From the NCBI GenBank assembly GCA_002633025.1, contig NMRB01001201.1, forward strand, positions 15,090 to 79,089: DNA of 64,000 nucleotides. Reading direction: 5' to 3'. The translations under genes and the position numbers were made by a program. The first letter of the stretch is position 1. Every line of letters begins with the position of its first letter. The DNA comes from Notospermus geniculatus. Taxonomy: Eukaryota; Nemertea; Pilidiophora; Heteronemertea; Lineidae. Positions 38,401 through 48,184 of the stretch are shown piece after piece. Under the pieces are notes generated by a model. The model worked only from the letters and a program-made list of their open reading frames with translations. It ran no database searches and was not told the origin of the DNA.

Positions 38401-41400
38401 CTATCAGTAGAATACCCCCAATTCCTTCATAGAACACTCTCAGAAACCATTTTAGCAAATAAACACACCAAACGAAAGTTCATCGGTGACCAACACAACC
38501 TTGATCATCCACATCCAACAAGGGTCACGTCAACCTCGTCCCATGGTCACTATAGCTGTAATCAACTGTCTCCATTTTCACAAAATGACAATCACTTTAC
38601 ATACATTCAATATCATCCAATCAAATTGCAGCTTTTGTTGCGGGACACCGAATATTAGGTACCGTATCGTGGCGCCACTGAGCATGCAACGCGCGCCACG
38701 GATAATCTGCATATGGTCACGTGATGTCATTGTGGCGTGATGGTCAGATGGTGCATGTAAACAAACCCAAGTTGGCCAGATTGAATGCATGCATCCTTCC
38801 TCCCATTAACGAAGACAAACCTCACTGCCACCTTTCAAGAAACACTAGTTTTGAGCTTTAGTTCCTGATCCTGCCGCTTGAACCTACCTGGCAGTAGAAT
38901 CTGGAACTTCTCTGGCTGAGCCGTAGAACCAAAACAATGACAGAACCAGACAGTTAAAAAACAACCCACAATCAGCACATCAAACAGAAAGTCACCCAAT
39001 CAAATATTTCATTCAGTTGATCCTCGACATGATGATCACTCCCCTTCGAGTTCAGAGACGCCTCAGAAGGGATAGCCCATGCAGCAAATGACAGCAAACA
39101 GGGACAGCAAATGAACTATAGCTTCCCAAATCCAGTTACTACATGTTCCACATTCACCAGTCCTGTTGTTATGCTTGTTTTTGTTGCCCGTATCATTGAT
39201 GTCTTTAAATCTTCGAGATGAAAATGCATGTTGTCTTTGAAACCAATGTCCTTGAAGCTTCTCATTCATGTACTCTTTATAGCGTAACGGTATAGCGTTG
39301 CCGTACCGGTATCACTTACTGGGGACTAAATGTAGTAAAGAAATTCTCATGTCCCCGGATGGTTGATGGACATTGGTTTCAACACATTAAATCCCAACTC
39401 AGTTCACATTCTGAAAACACTGAACCCTAAACTGTAGAAAATGAAGGTCTGTTTACATTTGTGGTAAATTGTGAGAATAGCATCGAGAACTTATTCAGCG
39501 CTACAAGTCCTCATTTGACGGTCTTCATATTCTGGTATCGTTGTAGACATGCGCATAGGTCACATCCGGTTCTGAGGCGTCTATTAACCCAAGGGGAGTA
39601 TACCCCAACTCCACACACCATTGAGGAAGAGCCTAGCCCAAAGGAGAAAGATCCTGCGGGCACCGACGAGCCTGTTGACCGTGAGGAAGTTGACCCAACC
39701 GAAGATGACCCACTTCTTAACAAACTAAAGGACGATCGTCGGTTCAAAATACCTCGGTAGGACAGCTCATGTCCGAACACCCTTTTGTCCTCATTGTCTG
39801 TGTACGTCACCAATATGTGTGCATGTTAGACAAAAATGACCCGCGTCATCAGTTTTTGTTGTTAGGTTTAGGCTGTTATTTTCTAGGCAGGAATAATGTC
39901 CTGAACACTTTGAGGGCTTGTAGCGCTTTTGTACTTAGAACCTCACATCCAGTCCCAATAAACTTCTCACTCCTGGTTCTTCAGCAAGAGCGGCGCTGTT
40001 TTGTCCTCGTCAGCTTCGACAGGAGCCCCGAAGCACTGGCAAATAGAATGCCTGCAAATGAACAATAGTCCACGCACTCCACGAACGCTTCGTGAATATG
40101 GCCCCATGAGTATCGACGGGCCAGAGGAATTGCTTCCACTTGGAGTGCGACAAGGATGATCCCCTCTCACCGAATTTTTCTGTCATCTATACTAACATGC
40201 ACTGTCGCCAAAATGAACTTGCATGCACTTACATGTAGTAGTTGGACATGTTGGAAAGAATATGTTTGACGCCATTGAAATAATGTTTATTGCTTTCACG
40301 CGGTGTCAGACCACAAATTTAAACTAATCCACAATCACGTAATTATAAAGGCTAATGACAGTAGGAAGCGATGTTAGTAATGGGCATGCCAGAAGGATGA
40401 GGACTGCTGTTAAATTCTAGTTGATTATTTCATCAGATAGTAGAGTTGTTATTTTAATCCCAGAAGAAACACCTCGCCATCCTCTGCACGCTCCCACCCA
40501 CTAAATCAATGTGTACAATGAATCCTAGAAATGTTCGCATGAATTACGTTGTTTTTTAGCAGATTGTGTTACCTAAGACCATTTCTCAATATTCTTTGTC
40601 CCTGCATCCCCGTCAGGGTCTGCCAAACAAGTGCGTTGTGACATGCAAAACCCGCCAGCTCTGTACGAAAAGATCCTTATTAGAGCGTTCAGGAAGTCCG
40701 TGAGTCTACAGACATGCAGACATGCCAAGGATGTCCATGCTGATACCTCTGGGCGGGCCATGTACACTTGGTGGTGTTACCACCCAACACTGCGATGTGC
40801 ATTACACGAATCGATCTACATATACATTCTCAAAATACATGTACAGTACAATGGACTAAAACACACTGAACATGCAGTCTATCATCGGTAGCGATAGAAA
40901 CTATCTTAACCGACACTTCGGCCTCGGTACCAGAGAGCTATGTCCCAATCACATATTCGGCACAAGTAGGTACAGTACCGGTACATGATGCAATTGTGAA
41001 AAATGACCAATAATTGGCTTATCTTCCAGATGGCTGAGCGCACTGGTCGGAATGATTGTCGTTGGAATCTGCCTCTTCATAGTGAGTTATAACAATAGAA
41101 TCTTTTGACCAATGAGAAAGTCGTTTACAGCGCTACCGTCGGATGCCAAGTCATGGCAGCCAATCAAATGACGTCGAGGTGGTCACGTCACTCCGCGCAG
41201 CGCCGCCTTATCTGGACAAACGGCACGCGGATTGGTCATTCGTTTTGGCAGGCGCCTGGCCTCATAACAGAGGATAGACTGGATTCGTCACTGTTTTATC
41301 ACTCTACCTGTTAAATCTAAATCGTCTGAATAATAAGATCTCATTTAATTTCAGATTCCATTTTCGAAGAATATTGGTCATCTCATCGCACCGAACTTCG

Positions 41401-42788
41401 GCCTGGGATTTGCCATCGGTGAGTTTATGATGTCAAATCGTTGGTCCATTCTCTTCAACACGTGATCAAAGGTTGTTCTTCGCCTTCACACTCGGCACAC
41501 TTGTCGTTGGAATACCCCTTCAAGAAGAAAGAACAAGAAGTAACTTCGACGAAGAGGGAAAAATACTTGACTAATGGTTATTGTCCCCTGCCCCACCTCC
41601 TTAGAAATATCATGAGCCGTCGTGTCCTTCCTTTCCAGGTATGGTCGATTCCTCTATGATGCCCCAGATGGGATACCTGGTGGATCTCCGTCACGTGTCA
41701 GTCTACGGAAGTGTGTACGCCATCGCTGACGTAGCCTTCTGCCTGGGCTACGCCATAGGGCCTGCTTTAGGGGGCTCCATTGTCAAGCTTGTAGGATTCC
41801 GCTGGTAGGTTGACTGGTTAACTTCACAAGCGAGTACGATGGTCTAAAGACAGGCTACAGAAGCCTGATAGAACATCGTGTCTTTTGACATCGGAGCGCC
41901 GCCACGGGTGTGTTAGCGGCAGAGATGGGAACCAGTAGTACAGAGCATTCAAACACAACTGTATTCCGGCTTGCAAATGGCAGATCGAATCGACTAACGG
42001 AACCTGTCCCTTCGGCGGCTCTGTGAATAGTCTCAAAGCTCCAGAGAGTATTTCAGTCCAAAGAAAACCATGTTGTTCCATTATTTTGTTAAAAAGCCAC
42101 TAACAATCTTGGGTATGTATCCATGCATCATCTTCTTACTTAATGTCATCAATGTTTGGGATTTTCCAGGATGTTGTACGGAATAGCGATAGTAAATCTT
42201 ATCTATGGCCCGTTCCTCTATTTTCTGAAGAGTCCTCCGTCTAAAGATGAAAAACAGGTGAGTTTAGGTCAAGGTCATGGCAAGGTTACTCTATAATGAG
42301 GTCAAGGTCATGGCAAGGTTACTCTATAATGAGGTCAAGGTCATGGCAAGGTTACTCTATAATGTGGTCAAGGTCATGGCAAGGTTACTCTATAATGAGG
42401 TCAAAGTCATTGCAAGGTTACTCTATAATGAGGTCAAGGTCATGGCGGGACGGGTTGACTCAGGAACAACGCAGATAAGAGCTAGTAGAAGTGTGTTTTT
42501 TAATAGTCGTGTAGCTAAATGTGGGGCCGACTACACACCTATCAGCGGCATAGGCAGCGCACTCACTTGTTGTATGAGAGTGGATGGCGATATCCAACTT
42601 TTTGAGTGACTAAACTTTGAAATTTCTTCCCCATCTCCTTCCAGGCTCTAATCATGAACGGTGGGACGCCTCCTGTCCAGTACGTGACTTACAACCAGAA
42701 TCATGGATCCCAGTCGACCGAGAACATCACCAAAACGAGTGAGGTAGACGCAGCCGAGGATGGGTACTTCCCCGACGACAGCCCCTAG
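35498..42788 (+). CDS. Vesicular monoamine transporter-like protein (SLC18 family), 13 exons
   Basis: Proton/amine antiporter of synaptic or secretory vesicle membranes. Exons: 35498-35589, 35898-36312, 36602-36660, 36801-36884, 37091-37183, 37417-37506, 37693-37890, 38160-38238, 41030-41081, 41355-41418, 41639-41804, 42170-42257 and 42645-42788. All have GT/AG borders and matching phases, giving 540 residues if the N at 35508 is not a real base. VMAT hallmarks are present: TM1 Asp23 (FLDNML), a glycosylated lumenal loop with five sequons (residues 56-114), TM2 Lys152 ([10 protein letters not shown]), Glu325 ([10 protein letters not shown]), Asp412 (MVDSSMMP) and Asp439 ([16 protein letters not shown]). 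These match human VMAT2 D33, K138, E312, D399 and D426. The C-terminus has an acidic dileucine-like [21 protein letters not shown] favours VMAT over VAChT; the precise amine is inferred. Confidence 0.93.
35508..35508. other. Ambiguous base inside the first coding exon of SLC18
   Basis: Exon 1 encodes [17 protein letters not shown] then DNMLLTTV. An ATG at 35498, with purines before it, is in frame with this TM1 only if the N is not counted; then exactly 30 codons plus one base lead to the donor at 35590. Counting the N leaves no in-frame ATG between an upstream TGA and TM1. The N is probably a spurious base, or an unlisted 5' exon supplies the start. Confidence 0.65.
39547..39760 (+). CDS. 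Possible alternative terminal exon of the SLC18 gene
   Basis: It lies inside the 2.8-kb intron 8. After an acceptor (GGTATCGTTGTAG) an open segment of 70 codons runs to TAG at 39758. Its first base completes the split Arg codon left by exon 8, so splicing would keep frame. The tail is strongly charged ([26 protein letters not shown]) and looks coding. EDDPLL fits the [DE]xxxL[LI] adaptor-sorting pattern. An AATAAA follows at 39957. The product would be about 440 residues, ending after TM8 with a cytoplasmic tail. It could instead be the last exon of a nested gene or a chance frame. Confidence 0.45.
39957..39962 (+). terminator. AATAAA polyadenylation signal in SLC18 intron 8
   Basis: A canonical hexamer about 200 bases after the stop of the candidate alternative exon, where an intronic last exon would be expected to have one. 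Confidence 0.4.
41100..41260. promoter_or_regulatory. CCAAT/CRE cluster in SLC18 intron 9
   Basis: Three CCAAT-type words (ACCAATGAG, GCCAATCAAA, inverted GATTGGTC) and two CRE-like words (ATGACGTCG, GTCACGTCAC) lie within 160 bases in a locally GC-richer patch. This resembles a TATA-less promoter or enhancer inside the gene. It is inference from word content. Confidence 0.25.
42267..42446. repeat. 33-bp tandem repeat in the last SLC18 intron
   Basis: About five and a half units of GTCAAGGTCATGGCAAGG plus TTACTCTATAATGAG begin ten bases after the exon 12 donor. AAGGTCA inside each unit is a nuclear-receptor half-site word, probably incidental. The unit is a multiple of three and creates an artificial 110-codon frame. 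Confidence 0.9.
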
Positions 42789-43591
42789 AATCCTTTGAAC
42801 AAATTCTGGGCTGTTATTTGCGACGCATGCAGTGTCGTGGTGGACCTGGCCCTTGGAATCACATTGCTTCTAGTCCTCAGTACTGTCTTGGAGTATATAC
42901 TAGAAATCATAGGGATTAGGCCCAACGTTGTTATCTGTCAGAAACCGTAGAAGTATTATATGTTACTATAAAGCAATCGATGTTGTAAGGCTGTTATCGG
43001 GTGATAGGCCTCGGTGCGGACCTACATAATATATGGTCAAATGATAAAGTGTCATTTAGTTGTATTCCACAGTGTATTCACCAGATATTGTCTACATATC
43101 ACAAAGGAATTGGCAACATTATCGTTTCAGTACATGTAGGGCTAAGCATCCCGAGTTAAGAAGCTTCTTGAGGGGGCCAAATCATTAATTAGTTCAGTAA
43201 TTGCAACAAATCTTTCACTGAAGTTAGGCGTACGGTACTGCTCTCGTGTTCCTGGACACAAGGGGATGCGTTTACTAGTGGTAGTCTTGTCGAGTCTTGC
43301 GGTTGACGGATCACATCGAGTGCGGGAACACAATGATAGTACCATTCACTAATCAAAGATGGCGATTTAGTATGCGAAGGAATGAACTATTCATTTCCAG
43401 TAGGTATTGCATTGGTTCCCAGCACTGTGCGCCAACGTGAATATGCAAAATTGGGTGTATGCAGCACCTCCACAGATTGACCTACTGTTGTTAAGGAAAA
43501 CGACAATAATCAGCCAGTTAATTTGGCCAGGCACTTCGTTATGAAGTAAAACATACATGTTGTCCCGTTGTTGATTCATACAGCAGTCGAT

Positions 43592-43725
43592 ATAGACTGT
43601 TCTCAAATTGACGCAAACAAGAAAGATCTGCGCACTTCCGCCGAAATTTCACCCGGTTTCAGATCGAGGTTATGGTTGAAATTTCGGAGGAAGTGCGCAG
43701 ATCTGGGAATTTGAGAATGGTCTAT
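43592..43725. mobile_element. 134-bp foldback MITE in the SLC18 3' flank
   Basis: The outer arms ATAGACTGTTCTCAAATT pair with AATTTGAGAATGGTCTAT, and the inner arms AGATCTGCGCACTTCC with GGAAGTGCGCAGATCT. It lies 0.8 kb after the SLC18 stop and before AATAAA at 43869, so it could be transcribed within the 3' UTR. Confidence 0.75.
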
Positions 43726-43868
43726 ACGTTTATTCATTTTTTAGGACAATAAGTCGAACTGTATAATTTGTGGTTCCTTCCACAGACGGCGTTCTGATAG
43801 CATACGGTGTATTTTGGTCTTGTGCTATAAAAATGAAGTACTGTTTAATAGAATGATTAGACGCTGTA

Positions 43869-43874
43869 AATAAA
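43869..43874 (+). terminator. Candidate distal polyadenylation signal of SLC18
   Basis: The sequence AATAAA lies 1.08 kb after the stop codon. It is the first canonical hexamer I noticed downstream of the gene. Confidence 0.35.
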
Positions 43875-44650
43875 TGGATATAATAATCTAATTGGGGTTG
43901 GGTGGGGTGTAAATAGATGAGTTATAGTGATATCAAAGAAATAATGATGATCAATGTTTGTATACCCGAGAAGCACGTGATATATCGTTGTATGATACTG
44001 TGTACATGTTATTATAAACTGTAACATAGCGATGTATAGGTCCATGGTTATGAAATGTTCGATAGCAGATTGTGTTGATGTGTAGAGGAGCAAAGCAAAA
44101 CAATGAAGTTGGAATCAGCATCAATATCTGTGGTCTTTTTTCTTGGTAAAAAAATCGATGACGACCATCTGAACCCAGCATTAAAGCAGCATGGCAGGCC
44201 GGTGGCGAGGATCATTCAAGGAGGTACAGGACCTGACGACTGGGAGTTCGGACATTGGTCATGTTGGTAACCCCAGCAAAACCGAGCAGAAACGGCTGTG
44301 AAAGAACGAAGCTTGAGGAGAAAACACTACAGAGATTACAACCTTTTGACGTCAGAGTCGGCGATTTCCGTGGGTGAAGATGACGTCATCGACTCAAACC
44401 GATCAGAGGAGAATCATGTAATCAATAAAGAGATCATTGAGTTTCCATGACAATGGCTATTGAGTATTTCGCCACACCCTGGGGGCAGCACTAACGGTTG
44501 AAGTTTTACTGAACGCGGCGACCGATTGAACCTCTCCCGATGTTCTTGTTAATCGCCATGTAAATAGCAACAAAAATAGATAAACAGTGTTCTACTCTCC
44601 ATTACGTAGACAGTGATGTTTACACTACATCTACATGTATTTATCAACGT

Positions 44651-46515
44651 CTACAACTCATCCTTCCTTGGTTTGGAATCTGTTTCCTTCTCAGCTTCTC
44701 CCTCTCCAGTAGTGTCACTTTCATCCACCAGGGGGTTTGTAATCAATGGAATGACGTCATCCCAGAAGGTCATATATTTACTTCGGTAAAATGCGTTGAT
44801 CCTGAGGTCAACCTTCTTGTCGACGATGTCAAATTCTATGAATTCCTCTTCTCTGTCTTTGAACTGTGGCCACTTCTTGAGGACCGGCACGGGCTCGTTC
44901 GGGTTGCTGAAAAAGAAAGAATATTAAACGGATAGACTTTACTTCTAGGCCTACATGTACACCAGTTTATGAAGTAAGAGAACTTACTTTTTTTCTTTTA
45001 CCAATGTTTCACAGTAAATTAATGGTACCGGTACGCTTACCCTGATTTAGCGAAGTTCGTCCAATACGTCACCATAGCATCAGAAAGTTCGAGTTCTTCT
45101 TTCAGATAAACCTCATCACCTCTTATCATGGCTGGCTTCGGAAAGATGAACCCGATTTCATCACCGTGCATTGCCTTTTTCACGAAGGGCTCTCTCCCCA
45201 TGTAATCTGCTAGGGTGCCGACTGCCGAACTTGCTGGGTAGATAAAACTGTACTGATAGGTTGAGCCGGTGGCCTCTGAACTTTCAGCGACGCGGTTTTT
45301 AAGGTGCTTGTATGTACCATGATATATCGCTAAGTCGCCTATGAATTCTAGCAATTGTTCTGTAGGCATGTTGTCCTTAGTATTCTCATTGATTGATGTG
45401 CTGTAGCGCCACCAGAAGGCGTCCAGTAGACCTTGATGGTGTTTCCCGCCAAACGTCTTCCATGCCGTGTCGAAAAACTGTCTGGGTACGCCAGTATCGT
45501 ACAAGCTTTGATTTGTCTGTGCTTTATACATGGCTTCACATGTCGAATGCACAAAAGGGGACCCCTCGTGCATATTGGCTCCGATTATGAAATCCACGGA
45601 TCTAAAAAAAGGCTGGTCTTGCATTCTTTCCTTCGGCGAGGTTGCTGTGGGTGGGTATGGAATAAATATCCCGTCTGCTCTTGTTCCTGCAGGCAACAAG
45701 CAGACCAACGTCATCATTGCTGCAATTTAAATGCTTCGCCAGAATTCTACTGTATTTCTTTGCCACCCGCTGATCTGGTAACGTCCAGATTGCTAGAGAA
45801 GTCCCACTCTCGGCAATTACTCTGTGAAACAGACCTTCATTGCTGGGCGCCAGCATATGCCACGTGACCGCAGCTGACCCAGCAGATACGCCGAATATGG
45901 TTACTCTGTCAGTGTCCCCACCGAATGCCCCGATATTCTCTTGTACCCACTTGAACGCTAAATGTTGATCAAGAAGTCCGTAATTGCCGGTGGCATGTTC
46001 ATCAGTCGTCGAGAAAAAACCAAATATTCCCAATCGGTAGTTGATAGTCACGACGATGACGTCACCATAGAGGGCCAACTTGGAAGCATTGTACTGGGCC
46101 CCAGCGCCAAGAATGAACCCTCCGCCGTGGATCCAAATCATTACGGCTTTCTTTTCTTCACCTCCTGTAGGCACCCAGATGTTTAGATTCAGACAATCCT
46201 CGTCCATTTTTACATCATCCAATGTGAACTCTGGATCTTCTGGTGTTATACTCAACTCAAAGAACTTCTTCAACCATTCTTCATTCTGCAAGCAGCTGTA
46301 CCCAATCTTGTCCGCCTTGAAGGGTTTCGTGAACGGCTCCTTCGGAACAGGCGGTCGGAATCGCTGGGTCCCGACAGGTGCTTCCGCAAACGGTATCCCT
46401 AAAAACCGACGATGTCACCGACCTTGGTTCGTACGGTCACACCCTCAACGAGGCATCCAAGCCCCACCAGCACAACCGACATGACAAGAAGGGTTTGATC
46501 CACGTTGACATGCAT
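44651..46515 (-). pseudogene. KDEL carboxylesterase copy A, broken by two frameshifting deletions
   Basis: Tandem paralogue of 48185-50194 with the same structure: main exon 45041-46515, last exon 44651-44906. Relative to the intact copy it lacks 37 bases at 46407/46408, giving a stop at 46399-46401 after 38 codons. It also lacks about 86 bases near 45695, where CCTGCAGGCA stands once but flanks the lost segment in the other copy. The nucleophile elbow is GVSAG instead of GESAG. The catalytic Ser, Glu (NMHEGSPF) and His (MHGDE) codons and the C-terminal RKDEL remain readable in separate frames. It is probably a pseudogene. The high similarity elsewhere suggests recent loss; a misassembly is less likely because both breaks look like short-repeat deletions. 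Confidence 0.85.
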
Positions 46516-46574
46516 GATATCGAATTTTTCTGGCAGCCGAGTGTTCAAACGCTCCAACAGTAGTCAAACCTGTA

Positions 46575-47007
46575 CCTGAAACCAGAGACACAGCGCTGTA
46601 CCTTCGAGTATGTACAGTCAGCTTGCAGGCATTTGAGAAATAATGATTTCGTCCAGAGCATACAGTTTTTTAAGTGGTTTGGCCTATCTGTGCCCGCTTG
46701 GCAGCTGGCTGTTTGGCTCATATCAGTGTGATCACTTCCTCAGAGGTGGCGTTAGCAACTGACAGCCTACAGATTTTCGCTCAAATGTTGATATTTAGTG
46801 TATTTTACTTGCAATAGATTCTCAAACCAATCGGTGTAATAAGAACATCAAAATGCCTACGAGCATGCTGCCTGTCGGGTCTGTTTAGTCCCTTTGTTGG
46901 AGGGCACCCTGTACAGGGGGCAACGGATTCGATGACACGTTGCTCTCGGCATAAGGTTGGAAATGGGGGGAAAATCCAGTAAATCGGAAGAGTGTAGCCT
47001 ACTTACC
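46575..47007 (-). other. 5' leader intron region of esterase copy A
   Basis: An acceptor (GGTTTCAG then GTACAGG) precedes the coding exon at 46575 and a donor (CGG then GTAAGT) ends an upstream non-coding exon at 47007. The same pair exists in copy B, so the upstream exon was duplicated with the gene. Confidence 0.5.
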
Positions 47008-47638
47008 CGTTAGCAGTTTTTTCACCGAGTGAGATCGGAGCCAAATGAAGAGCAACACTAAGTGTTGACGGTGACGACACCTCCGTTTCAAGTGCCGATT
47101 GTGAGAAATCAATCAATGTTGATGATCGGCATGTGCCGTACCAACGGAATCGTCAAGGCTATATTTGTCTACTGAGTCATCATAACACAGGGTCAGTATC
47201 TAATCCCGTACCTCACAACACACGTGACCTGAGGCATAAAACCTAGGCCTATAGAATGTTACCAATCCTTCAGCAGCGATAATCTCAGGTTTTGGCGAGG
47301 CCTTCTCAATTAGTACATGCCCTGGACAAATTATATTTATTATAGTATATGCATGTTTCGTAGCACTTAACGATTCAAAGAGAAATTGAGGTCAGGTTGT
47401 TATTGAAAAATTGTTGATTCATGATATTCCGTTTTCACCACATAGATTCGCCGTGCTTATTGTCGTCCATGACGGGACTTCATTGTTGTCAGAGGGTCAA
47501 CGTCTTTATCATGTCACAACGAAAACCTCTGCATTGTTATTGATGAACGAGTATAGAGGCTATGCACTGTTTTGGATGGAAAATGGACGGAGCACGTGGT
47601 CAGATGCACTGCGTCAGCATGTCACAACGTTCCATCCA

Positions 47639-47692
47639 ACATGGCGTCACCTCGCTGATGACGTAACATGGCGTCATCTCGCTGATGACGTC
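47639..47692. promoter_or_regulatory. Two 27-bp tandem units carrying CRE-like sites
   Basis: ACATGGCGTCAYCTCGCTGA with TGACGTA or TGACGTC is repeated twice without spacer, giving TGACGTAA and TGACGTCA. It is present upstream of esterase copy A and absent from copy B. These could be cAMP-response-type sites; function is inferred. Confidence 0.4.
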
Positions 47693-48184
47693 ACGTGCAT
47701 AGCCTCTAATAGAGGCCATTCACCAACTCACTCAGTCATGTCAGTAATAAAGAGAAGCTACAGAGATGCCATGAATAGAGAAATCCTTCCTTCGATATCA
47801 TCAAGGTTTTACTTCACTGACATCTGTGATTCGAAGTGAGAACATGAACATGAACATGAACACAAGAGAATCATGTTATCAATAATAAAGAGATCATTGA
47901 GTTTCCATGACAATGGCCATTGAGTATTTCAAAATCTGCCACACCCTGGAGGCAGCACTAAGCTGAAAGTTTAGCGAACGCCGTGACCGATAGAACCTCG
48001 CCCTATGTTCTTGTTAATCGCCATGTAAATACCAAACACAAATAATTTATCGTGCTGGAGTTCTTCGAATGAACTTCCAGGTCGTGCCTGAGAGGTTCTA
48101 ACGACATAGCCAGTGCAGTGAACTCACTCTTGGACTTGAGAGAACATTGTATCTAGATACCTATTTACATCTATTTATCAACGT

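Larger units (their letters stand above)
44398..47855. repeat. Tandem duplication unit A (esterase locus)
   Basis: This unit and 47863-51006 are head-to-tail copies. Matching landmarks include AAAGAGATCATTGAGTTTCC at the left ends, the whole two-exon coding region, the 5' leader intron, and GAAGTGAGAACATGAAC at the right ends. Boundaries are approximate. Confidence 0.8.

Noticed and set aside
42277-42609. 110-codon frame in SLC18 intron 12
   Set aside because: It is a by-product of the 33-bp tandem repeat.
45601-45720. An intron restoring the frame of esterase copy A
   Set aside because: The lost segment is coding in copy B, and the junction coincides with a short direct repeat rather than splice signals. 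Deletion explains it better.
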